48,284 nt of DNA, from positions 1 through 48,284 of the forward strand of contig CAZCVI010000056.1 in the NCBI GenBank assembly GCA_964502145.1, in the 5' to 3' direction. Below, piece by piece: positions 33,876 to 41,070 of the stretch; position 1 is the stretch's first letter; the number at the start of each line of letters is the position of its first letter. Made by a program: the position numbers and the translations under genes. Under the pieces are notes generated by a model that saw nothing but the letters and a program-made list of their open reading frames with translations, did not search any database and was not told the DNA's origin. This DNA comes from CAZCVI01 sp964502145 (GTDB lineage Bacteria > Acidobacteriota > Aminicenantia > UBA2199).

Positions 33876-34126
33876 TAATGGTAGCGACATTGGGCAATAG
33901 ATATCGTATCCCCCACGATTTTATAAACCAACCGATGCTCCGAATCGATTCGTCGCGACCAGTACCCAGACCAATTAAATTTCAATGGTTCTGGTTTACC
34001 GATACCATCAAAAGGTGTACGTTGAATATCTCGAATTAAAAGATTGATTCGTTTCAAAATTTTTTTATCGGTTTGTTGCCAATACAGGTAATCTTCCCAA
34101 CCATTTTCGGCAAAGAGTACTTTCAT
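33872..34126 (-). CDS. yoeB: Toxin, YoeB/Txe family endoribonuclease
   Basis: An 84-residue RelE-superfamily toxin of standard YoeB length. The catalytic triad known from E. coli YoeB is in place at the same numbers: Glu-46 (KPEPL), Arg-65 (EHRLVY) and His-83 in the C-terminal CRYHY. YoeB cuts mRNA at the ribosomal A site. Its start overlaps the antitoxin stop by 4 nt (ATGA-type), as in most yefM-yoeB operons. Confidence 0.96.
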   Translation of the reverse strand: MKVLFAENGWEDYLYWQQTDKKILKRINLLIRDIQRTPFDGIGKPEPLKFNWSGYWSRRIDSEHRLVYKIVGDTISIAQCRYHY

Positions 34127-34374
34127 TCCAGTAATTTTCTTTCTTTTGCTTTTCCGGCCTCGATTTCTTCGATGGCCTCTGTCAGGCGAACTGCGTTTTT
34201 TGAACGGCGCAATAAATAGGCGGTTTCTTCCAATGATTGGTAATCTTCAAGGGATAATAGCACCACAGGAGATTCAGCCCTACGGGTAATGATAATAGGA
34301 TTATGATCTTCGCAGGCTTTTTCCATTGTTTTGGCCAAGCTTTTTCGGACTGTGGTATAAGTCATAGCTTCCAT
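34123..34374 (-). CDS. yefM: Antitoxin, YefM (Phd/YefM) family
   Basis: An 83-residue antitoxin. MTYTTVRKSLAKTMEKACEDHNPIIITRR is the YefM N-terminal DNA-binding fold, and VVLLSLEDYQSLEETAYLL is the typical centre. The C-terminal tail binds YoeB. GAGGA lies 6-7 nt before ATG 34374; the upstream extension to 34398 is unlikely. Three half-sites of a palindromic motif lie in front of the gene, consistent with autorepression. Confidence 0.95.
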   Translation of the reverse strand: MEAMTYTTVRKSLAKTMEKACEDHNPIIITRRAESPVVLLSLEDYQSLEETAYLLRRSKNAVRLTEAIEEIEAGKAKERKLLE

Positions 34375-34389
34375 AATTTTCCTCGTAAT

Positions 34390-34438
34390 ATGGTACAATA
34401 TAGAACCATAATTGAAAACGTTCTACATGGTTCAATAT
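34390..34438 (-). promoter_or_regulatory. Candidate YefM-YoeB operator
   Basis: The 12-bp word ATGGTwCAATAT occurs at 34390-34401 and 34427-34438 on the plus strand, and inverted (ATATAGAACCAT) at 34398-34409; each pair differs at about one base. YefM-family antitoxins bind paired palindromes in their own promoter. No clear -35/-10 pair could be fixed on the minus strand. Confidence 0.55.
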
Positions 34439-34512
34439 AACACATCAGGAATATTTTTTCAACCGCCATAAAAAAAATGATGGCTATAAAAAAAGAAGTG
34501 CTAGGCACGGGC

Positions 34513-34541
34513 TTGCTTACCACCACTTTTTTTGCTATACT
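34513..34541 (+). promoter_or_regulatory. Promoter of the AAA-like/PD-(D/E)XK gene
   Basis: TTGCTT (34513-34518), 17-bp spacer, TATACT (34536-34541); AGGTG lies 5 nt before ATG 34564. The right 152-bp repeat starts at the first spacer base. Confidence 0.7.
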
Positions 34542-34563
34542 ACCATTCGTAACAGGTGAAACA

Positions 34564-36144
34564 ATGCATAAACAATTTAATATCACGGGTGTATGTATAC
34601 CGGAAAAACATTATATGGTGGATATCTCCACTAAAATAAACGATATCCTTAAAATGATCGAACTGGGGAACTATTTTGTGATCAACCGCCCAAGACAATA
34701 CGGCAAAACCACGACCCTCTATATGTTGAACCGACTACTAAAAACGTCCAAAGAGTATTTCCCCATCAAAATAAGTTTCGAGGGCATCGGTCAGGAAGGT
34801 TTTCAAAGCTGTGCCATATTTATCGAAGAATTATTCAACCTGCTCAAAAAGTTATTCATAAACTCCGGAGAAGAAAAACTCGTGACATTTATTGAAACCA
34901 CGCCCATCCCAGATCGCTTCAGTAAACTGGATTCATGGATCGGCCAATTGGTTAAAAAAGTCGGGAAAAAAATCGTGCTTCTGATTGACGAGGTCGATAA
35001 AAGCAGTAATAACCAATTGTTTTTGGATTTCCTCGGTATGTTGAGAAATAAATATTTGCAACGGGATGAAGATGGGTCGCTTACCTTTCACAGTGTCATC
35101 TTGGCCGGGGTTCATGATGTGAAAAGCTTAAAAACCAAACTGCGAACAGACGCAGAAGCCAAACTCAACAGCCCCTGGAACATCGCCACAGACTTTGAAG
35201 TTGATCTTAGCTTTTTCCCAGCCGAAATTGTCTCCATGTTAGATGATTATGCCCAAGAAAGAAGTGTAAAGATAGATTCCCCGGTCATCGCCGAACAAAT
35301 ATATTATTATACTTCCGGGTATCCTTTCCTGGTTAGTCATTTGTGCAAAATTTTTGCTGAAGAGATATTACCCCAAAAAGCCGTGCAGGAATGGTGTTTA
35401 GACGATACGAACCGGGCAGCCCAGTTGCTCTTGAAGAAATATAATACCAATGTCGAAAGCCTCACTACTAATCTGGGCAATAACCCGGATTTGTATAACC
35501 TTGTGTTTGATGTGGTAATAAACCAAGTTAAGATTGAATTTAGCCGCCATAATGAGGTAATCGCCAAAGGTGTTCTTTATGGTGTGTTCAGCCAGGAGGC
35601 AGGCGACCTAAAAATTCATAACCGCCTGTATGAACAACTCATCTATGATTATATGAGCATCAATCTGATCGTGTCCGGTGCCATCAGTCTTTCAAAATAT
35701 GATACCCTCAGCCATTACCTGTTAGCCGATGGCAGTTTAGACATGGAACGGGTGATTCTAAAGTTCCAACAATTCATGGCAGAACAGTACGCCATCAAAG
35801 ATAGGGAATTTATTGAACGAAACGGCAGATTGTTGTTCCTGACTTTTATTAAACCCATCATTAATGGCAAGGGCTTCGATTTTAAAGAGGCCCAGATTTC
35901 CGGGGAAAAACGTATTGATGTGACTATCGCCTTTGGCAATAAAAAATACATCATCGAATTAAAACTATGGCGCGGCGAAGTCTATCACCAGGAAGGTATC
36001 CACCAATTAAACGATTACCTGGACAGACAACATGAAACGTCAGGTTACCTGTTGATTTTCGACCTGCGCAAAGAGAGTGGCCAAGTAGGGAAAGCGGAAA
36101 CCATTGCAACAAATGGCAAGAAAATCCTGGCCGCCTGGGTGTAA
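34564..36144 (+). CDS. AAA-ATPase-like protein with C-terminal PD-(D/E)XK domain
   Basis: A 526-residue protein of the AAA-ATPase-like/DUF1703 type. The N-terminal FNITGVCIPEKHYMVDIS leads to Walker A RPRQYGKTTTL (residues about 42-52) and Walker B IVLLIDEVDKS (about 140-150). The middle LDDYAQERSVKID and YYYTSGYPFLVSHLCK are conserved in this family. The C-terminus EKRIDVTIAFGNKKYIIELKLW has the Asp...Glu-x-Lys of a PD-(D/E)XK nuclease. Start at ATG 34564 fits both the ribosome site and the promoter; the frame is open to 34477. Often multi-copy in anaerobes; cellular role unknown. The left 152-bp copy is its truncated twin. Confidence 0.88.
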   Translation: MHKQFNITGVCIPEKHYMVDISTKINDILKMIELGNYFVINRPRQYGKTTTLYMLNRLLKTSKEYFPIKISFEGIGQEGFQSCAIFIEELFNLLKKLFINSGEEKLVTFIETTPIPDRFSKLDSWIGQLVKKVGKKIVLLIDEVDKSSNNQLFLDFLGMLRNKYLQRDEDGSLTFHSVILAGVHDVKSLKTKLRTDAEAKLNSPWNIATDFEVDLSFFPAEIVSMLDDYAQERSVKIDSPVIAEQIYYYTSGYPFLVSHLCKIFAEEILPQKAVQEWCLDDTNRAAQLLLKKYNTNVESLTTNLGNNPDLYNLVFDVVINQVKIEFSRHNEVIAKGVLYGVFSQEAGDLKIHNRLYEQLIYDYMSINLIVSGAISLSKYDTLSHYLLADGSLDMERVILKFQQFMAEQYAIKDREFIERNGRLLFLTFIKPIINGKGFDFKEAQISGEKRIDVTIAFGNKKYIIELKLWRGEVYHQEGIHQLNDYLDRQHETSGYLLIFDLRKESGQVGKAETIATNGKKILAAWV

Positions 36145-36171
36145 GAAGGGTTAAAAAAATATATACTCCTT

Positions 36172-36200
36172 TTGACAGGCGTTTTGGATAACACTCTAAT
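36172..36200 (+). promoter_or_regulatory. Upstream promoter in the 36.15-36.35 kb gap
   Basis: Consensus TTGACA (36172-36177), 17-bp spacer, TCTAAT (36195-36200). It precedes the small frame at 36224 and, further on, the ATPase operon. Confidence 0.6.
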
Positions 36201-36223
36201 ATTCATAGAGGATTTGAGGAATA

Positions 36224-36301
36224 ATGGTTATAGAGAAGAATATATCCAAGGTGTTGGCAGTGGTTAAATATGTCAATTCATCCCCTATTATGGTACAATA
36301 G
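36224..36301 (+). CDS. 25-residue frame, leader peptide or gene relic
   Basis: GAGGA precedes ATG 36224 and the frame ends with TAG overlapping the -10 at 36294-36299. The peptide contains LAVVKYVNSS. Its KYVN and the following promoter DNA match the end of the NACHT gene (FKYVN-stop) and its downstream promoter at 41018-41046. It may be the remains of a second NACHT gene's 3' end carried with the promoter, or a translated leader. Confidence 0.3.
   Translation: MVIEKNISKVLAVVKYVNSSPIMVQ
36271..36299 (+). promoter_or_regulatory. Promoter of the ATPase-TOPRIM-NACHT operon
   Basis: TGTCAA (36271-36276), 17-bp spacer, TACAAT (36294-36299). About 39 bp including this promoter recur at 41012-41047 before the next NTPase gene. 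The sequence ATGGTACAATA across the -10 also resembles the yefM half-site. Confidence 0.65.
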
Positions 36302-36353
36302 CAACTATTAAGAAGAAAATAAAAATGGCAACGATTGAATATTGAGGTAAAAC

Positions 36354-37484
36354 ATGATCAAAACATTCGCCATCCGTAATTATCGGTTGTTTAATGAATT
36401 CAAGCTGGACAAATTGTCGCGGGTCAACCTGTTCGTCGGCAAAAACAATGCCGGTAAAAGCTGTCTGTTAGAAGCATTGCGTATCTATGTGACTGGCGCT
36501 TCCGCGTCGGTTTTGGCCGCTATTGTTTCGAATCGCGAAGAGGATTGGAATGATTCCACTACACCTGCTACACTGGCGGAAATTTTTCGGTTGGATTCTC
36601 CTTTTCGGTTTCTTTTTCACGGTTATCATTTCCCCCAAGATGGTACTGGTGCCATTGAATTGGGCGTGATAGATAATGGTGCGAAATCTATTAAAATTAT
36701 GCCTCGCTTCTATCAGGTAACCACAGATAAAGATGGACGACAAGTGTATTTACCGATAGATAATATAACAGATAATAAATCCCAGTCGCCACTGTTTGAC
36801 TTAGAAGTGGGATTGGAATTAAGTGAAGGAAAAAACAGCCGCTTTATTACCTCCCTTTTTAATGTGACTTCTAACAGGCGGCGGCTTGCTGCCGAAAGTG
36901 TTCAGGAAGTGCAAATCGTGCCACCCCAAACTGTGGAGAATGAAACAGTAGAAAAGTTGTGGGATAATATTAATATCACTGGTTTGGAAGAAGAAGTGGT
37001 CCGGTGTCTGCAATTGATTGACCCCAATGTTCACAAAATTGCATTTGTGGGCGGTGGCATAGGATTGGAAGGAAAAAAACAGCGGATTCCCATCATTCGA
37101 TATGCCAATTCGGAAGAACGAATCCCATTAAAAAGTTTGGGCGATGGTTTGACCCGACTTTTTCACATCGTGTTGTCCCTACTTAATGCACGGCATGGGT
37201 ATCTGTTGATTGATGAGTTTGAGAATGGGTTGCATTGGAGTATCCAGCCCGCATTATGGAAGATTATTTTTTTATTGGCGCAAAAATGGGATGTGCAGGT
37301 TTTTGCCACTACCCATAATCGTGATTGTATTCGCGGATTTCATGAGGTGTGGTCTGACCTGAAAGCCGAAGGCACATTTTATCGACTGGATATTTCCACC
37401 GGGGAAAAGAAAACGGTTAAACCAGTGCAATATACCGCTGAAGTTCTGGCGGATGCATTGGAAACCAGCGTTGAGGTACGGTGA
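36354..37484 (+). CDS. AAA/SMC-like ATPase of the OLD/AAA_15-21 type
   Basis: A 376-residue ABC/SMC-type ATPase. MIKTFAIRNYRLFNEF and LFVGKNNAGKSCLLEALR (Walker A) form the N-terminal half. LGDGLTRLFHIVLSLLNA is a signature-like block, YLLIDEFENGLHWS is Walker B, and VFATTHNRDCI the H-loop. This matches the ATPase half of OLD nucleases and of PARIS AriA-like proteins. There is no fused nuclease; instead its stop overlaps the start of a separate TOPRIM gene (TGATG), so the two should act together as a split OLD-like pair. First gene of the three-gene operon. Confidence 0.92.
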   Translation: MIKTFAIRNYRLFNEFKLDKLSRVNLFVGKNNAGKSCLLEALRIYVTGASASVLAAIVSNREEDWNDSTTPATLAEIFRLDSPFRFLFHGYHFPQDGTGAIELGVIDNGAKSIKIMPRFYQVTTDKDGRQVYLPIDNITDNKSQSPLFDLEVGLELSEGKNSRFITSLFNVTSNRRRLAAESVQEVQIVPPQTVENETVEKLWDNINITGLEEEVVRCLQLIDPNVHKIAFVGGGIGLEGKKQRIPIIRYANSEERIPLKSLGDGLTRLFHIVLSLLNARHGYLLIDEFENGLHWSIQPALWKIIFLLAQKWDVQVFATTHNRDCIRGFHEVWSDLKAEGTFYRLDISTGEKKTVKPVQYTAEVLADALETSVEVR

Positions 37485-38104
37485 TGGAAAAAAATCATGT
37501 CTTGTTAGTGGAAGGGAAAACCGATTTGTTCGTGATACGAGCGCTTGCCACCCGCAGTAATCTGTCCGTAGTTTTTGAAATTGTAGAGTGCGGCAGCGAT
37601 ATTTCAATGCTCAAAAGGTTGAATGCCATGATTATTCAACCTAATCCCGCAGAAGTGATTGGTGTGGTTTTGGATGCGGATGAACCAGGAGTAAGCAGAA
37701 GGTGGCAGCAAGTGTCCCAGAAATTAAAAGATTATGATTACCGATTCCCCCAAAAGCCTGTGGCCAGTGGTACTATCTTAGAAAGCACAGGGGACTTGCC
37801 TATTCTGGGTATCTGGTTAATGCCGGATAACCGCGCCCCGGGTATGTTGGAAGATTTTCTTCTGAAGTCAGTAAACAATGAAGCGGTGCAAATGGCCGAA
37901 CATTGTATTGATATTGCTAAAGAGAAAGGGGTTACCACATTTAAATCTGTACATCACAGTAAAGCGGTGCTTCATACTTGGTTAGCTTGGCAGGATGAAC
38001 CCGGCAGGCCATTGGGACAGGCCATTACCACCAATGTATTAAAACATGATTCCCCATCCGCCCGTGATTTCATTCATTGGCTACAGATACTGTTTGAAAG
38101 GTAA
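37484..38104 (+). CDS. TOPRIM-type protein, DUF3226-like
   Basis: A 206-residue protein with a TOPRIM layout: HVLLVEGKTDLFVI with catalytic Glu-10 and VIGVVLDADEPG with Asp-64/Asp-66. Similar small proteins are annotated DUF3226. TOPRIM domains in OLD-like systems are Mg-dependent nucleases, so this is the likely effector partner of the ATPase. ATG 37484 overlaps the ATPase stop by one base; GTG 37481 is an alternative start. The C-terminal part (AVLHTWLAWQDEPGRPLGQAI) is conserved in such proteins. Followed after 28 bp by the NACHT gene. Confidence 0.85.
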   Translation: MEKNHVLLVEGKTDLFVIRALATRSNLSVVFEIVECGSDISMLKRLNAMIIQPNPAEVIGVVLDADEPGVSRRWQQVSQKLKDYDYRFPQKPVASGTILESTGDLPILGIWLMPDNRAPGMLEDFLLKSVNNEAVQMAEHCIDIAKEKGVTTFKSVHHSKAVLHTWLAWQDEPGRPLGQAITTNVLKHDSPSARDFIHWLQILFER

Positions 38105-38132
38105 TAAAAGGATACCTGTTGGAGGTTTTAAG

Positions 38133-41027
38133 ATGGCTATGGAATTAAAAGATATCATTCAGAATGGGATCAGTTTACTGGCATTAATACTTGTTGCTTG
38201 GCAATTTTTTAAAAGCCATAAAAAGGATAAAAAAGAAGAAAAGATATCTAGTATTAAAAAGCTGAAAAAGAAAATTAAGGTTAAAACTGACGCGGAAATC
38301 TATTGCGATCACATCTATCAAAAATTCAAGCTGCTGGATTTTACCGGTTTGAATGCCATCTTGCAAAAACCGCTGTTATTGGAAGAAGTCTATGTCCGCC
38401 TCCGAGCCAAAAAATCCCTGGGTCTGGAACACTATCAATCGATTAACGATTTCAAAGCACTGGATGAAGAAAAAGAAACAGCCAAAAAGGGCGACTTGGA
38501 TTTTGTGACCATGTTTACGGCACTACACGGGGAAAGTATGGCAAAACGGGTGCCATTAAAAGCGGTTATTCTGGGACATCCGGGCAGCGGCAAAACAACG
38601 CTGATGAAATGGATCGCCCTGCAATGCGCCTGTGACAACCCGCAGAGTTTTTTTGTTGACTTTACCCCCGTGTTTATTTCTTTAAAAGATTTGGGCCGCG
38701 ATCCGGTGAATACCTTTCAAAATAAGAATATCCAGCAATTGACAGAGGCCCAATTGACCCATGAAACGTGTTCGCCCTCTTTTCTTAAAGAACGGTTTGA
38801 AAATAACGGCGTGCTTTTTTTACTGGATGGTCTGGATGAGGTGGCGGATGAAGAGATTCGCAGGCAAGTGATTGACTGGATTCAAAACCAGAACATCCGC
38901 AAGAACAGTCTATTGGTTACTTCCCGCTTCTCCGGGTTGCAGGAAGCCAAGGGTTTAAAATTCAACCCGACGTTTCCTGTATTTACCATACTGGATTTTG
39001 ATATTGCCGACATCGAACGTTTCTTGGAGAATTGGTATAAAAATATTGAAATAGCCGTGGCCGGTAGTGAAGGAAAACAAGCCGTGGCGAGTGCCGAGAA
39101 AAAAGGTATTTCTCAATATGAAGATTTGATGGCTACGATTAAAAATAAACAGTATGACAACCTGCGCAAACTGGCGGTTAATCCCTTGTTGTTGACGATT
39201 ATTGCCATTGTGCATCGCACCCGTGCCGTGTTGCCCAAAGAGCGGCATAAATTATATGAAGAGTGTTTAAAGGTGTTGATTGAATTATGGAACGTGGCCA
39301 ATAAAAAATTGGGAGTCTCCTTTTCCGAGATCAATTGCATGAACAACTTGGCCAAATTGGCCGTGGCCATGATGAAAACGAATCGCCGGGAACTGGCTTT
39401 AACGGAAATTGAAACCTTGTTGCCGACCCATATCCAAGACAAAACGTTGCATTTCTTTTTATATGAGATGGTTTTAAAAGCCGGACTGCTTTATAGTTCC
39501 GAAGGGAAGTATGGTTTCTTGCATTTGACGTTTCAGGAGTATTTGGCGGCTTGGTTTTATGCCAGAAGTGGTGATCAATTGGCCATTTTGGAGTTTAGAG
39601 ACAAAGATTACTGGACGGAAACGTTTAAATTATATGTGAACCTGTTTGATCCCCGGCTTTTTTTTGAAGAGATCATCACTCATCTGGAATCCAAAGCGTA
39701 TTGGTTGCAGATGCAATTATGGGATGATTGTTTATGGGATATTGTGGCCGAGGATTATCAAAAAGAGATTGAGTTGAAGTTTGCCAATAAGGTATTGGCC
39801 ATTCTTCCCGGCATTGAATATAAAGAAGAGAATGAGGAATTGATAATTCAACTATATGCCCATTATCCCATGTATAAGTATGCCCCGGAGTTTGTGGACC
39901 AAGGGTGGCAATTATTTCGTGAGGCCAAACATCCTTTTGTACAATCGGTGGGGAGTTCCATTTTAAATAAAGCGGGTGCAGCGTTTCAGGCTGCTTTACT
40001 GGTAGAGATTAAGAAACGTATTGATGCTTTTGAATCTGAACCAGATACCAGTCCTGAACAAATGCTGGATTTTTTATATCAGAATAACAATAGCTTTGTT
40101 TTATTAATAGCGGCTAGAAAAAATTTAACGGATTTTAATTGGGCGTTAACCAAATTAAAATCCGTTAAATTGTTTATAGTATATTTAGACTTCCTAGACA
40201 TCATAGACCTCCTATACCTCCGAGACATCCGATACTTCCGAGACCTCCTATACCTCCGAGATCTCCGATACCTCCTAGACCTCCGATCCCTCTTAGACCT
40301 CCGATCCCTTCGATCCCTCTTAGACCTCCGATCCCTCCGATACCTCCGATACCTCCGAGACCTCCTATATCTCGGAGATATCCGATCCCTCCGATCCCTC
40401 CGATACCTCCGATACTTCGGATTACTCCGAGATCAATTTATAGAAAAATATCAAACCATATTAAAAGATCACAAACCAGAGATTGATGCTTGGGTGGATA
40501 AAGCCATTGGCAAGTTGCAGGCTTTGTCCAATGAAGAATTATTAAAGTATTTCCCCGACACCACGGCGGAAGAGATCACGAGTTTTAAAAACCACTATCC
40601 CCCCTTTATTGCCAATCAATTGGCCACAGGTGATCTTTCTATCTTCTCGCAGTTGACTATTACCGCCCCATTGTTGGCAGAAACCGAGTTCTTGGTGGAC
40701 CAGCGACTGGGTGGTGGTGCCTTCGCTGATATCTTGATCAAAGTTTGTGCCGATCAATCATCCGCTTTAAAAATAAAACGTCCCACGATTATTCGTTACC
40801 TCATTGATACTCATAAACTAAACGTGGATAGGTCAACTGTTCTGGCTCTTTTGAATTTCGACTTGGATGTGGACAACCCCCAAAACCAAGCCCTGGAAAT
40901 GGAAGCCTTTTATGCGTTAAGAGAAAAGGATTATCAGCGGTTACGGGAATTACTGGTGGGAGTTGTTCAGTCCCCAGATAAAATCATCGGCCTAAATGCC
41001 GTTTATGTTTTTAAATATGTCAATTAA
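38133..41027 (+). CDS. Membrane-anchored NACHT NTPase with Leu/Arg triplet repeat
   Basis: A 964-residue STAND protein. One membrane helix at the N-terminus (about residues 8-26, IIQNGISLLALILVAWQFF), then a Lys-rich coiled stretch. NACHT: Walker A LGHPGSGKTTLMKW (about 147-160) and Walker B FLLDGLDEVADE (about 227-238), then helical modules including FLHLTFQEYLAAW. Residues about 685-767 are a triplet repeat (Leu-Arg/Leu-Asp/Tyr/Ser) from 9-bp DNA units. A final about 200-residue region follows. GGAGGT is 6 nt before ATG 38133; the frame is open to 38046 but that overlaps the TOPRIM gene. Third gene of the operon. Confidence 0.9.
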   Translation: MAMELKDIIQNGISLLALILVAWQFFKSHKKDKKEEKISSIKKLKKKIKVKTDAEIYCDHIYQKFKLLDFTGLNAILQKPLLLEEVYVRLRAKKSLGLEHYQSINDFKALDEEKETAKKGDLDFVTMFTALHGESMAKRVPLKAVILGHPGSGKTTLMKWIALQCACDNPQSFFVDFTPVFISLKDLGRDPVNTFQNKNIQQLTEAQLTHETCSPSFLKERFENNGVLFLLDGLDEVADEEIRRQVIDWIQNQNIRKNSLLVTSRFSGLQEAKGLKFNPTFPVFTILDFDIADIERFLENWYKNIEIAVAGSEGKQAVASAEKKGISQYEDLMATIKNKQYDNLRKLAVNPLLLTIIAIVHRTRAVLPKERHKLYEECLKVLIELWNVANKKLGVSFSEINCMNNLAKLAVAMMKTNRRELALTEIETLLPTHIQDKTLHFFLYEMVLKAGLLYSSEGKYGFLHLTFQEYLAAWFYARSGDQLAILEFRDKDYWTETFKLYVNLFDPRLFFEEIITHLESKAYWLQMQLWDDCLWDIVAEDYQKEIELKFANKVLAILPGIEYKEENEELIIQLYAHYPMYKYAPEFVDQGWQLFREAKHPFVQSVGSSILNKAGAAFQAALLVEIKKRIDAFESEPDTSPEQMLDFLYQNNNSFVLLIAARKNLTDFNWALTKLKSVKLFIVYLDFLDIIDLLYLRDIRYFRDLLYLRDLRYLLDLRSLLDLRSLRSLLDLRSLRYLRYLRDLLYLGDIRSLRSLRYLRYFGLLRDQFIEKYQTILKDHKPEIDAWVDKAIGKLQALSNEELLKYFPDTTAEEITSFKNHYPPFIANQLATGDLSIFSQLTITAPLLAETEFLVDQRLGGGAFADILIKVCADQSSALKIKRPTIIRYLIDTHKLNVDRSTVLALLNFDLDVDNPQNQALEMEAFYALREKDYQRLRELLVGVVQSPDKIIGLNAVYVFKYVN
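40185..40433 (+). repeat. Intragenic 9-bp repeat in the NACHT gene
   Basis: About 27 nine-base units in register with codons, mostly CTC CGA TAC, CTC CGA TCC, CTC CGA GAC and CTC CTA TAC, giving LRY, LRS, LRD and LLY triplets. The edges are diverged (TTAGACTTC, ATCATAGAC) and the centre most regular. The period equals that of the intergenic hairpin elements, though the words differ. Confidence 0.9.
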
Positions 41028-41046
41028 CCCCATCTTATGTTACAAT
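41018..41046 (+). promoter_or_regulatory. Promoter of the 41.1-42.2 kb NTPase gene
   Basis: TGTCAA (41018-41023), overlapping the NACHT stop, 17-bp spacer, TACAAT (41041-41046); then TAGGAGG before ATG 41071. Nearly the same segment precedes the ATPase operon at 36271-36299. Confidence 0.65.
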
Positions 41047-41070
41047 AAACCTTGGTAGGAGGAATATTAA

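Noticed and set aside
40185..40433. Diversity-generating retroelement variable region
   Set aside because: No reverse transcriptase or template repeat in the window, and the variation is a tandem-repeat pattern rather than adenine-specific substitution.
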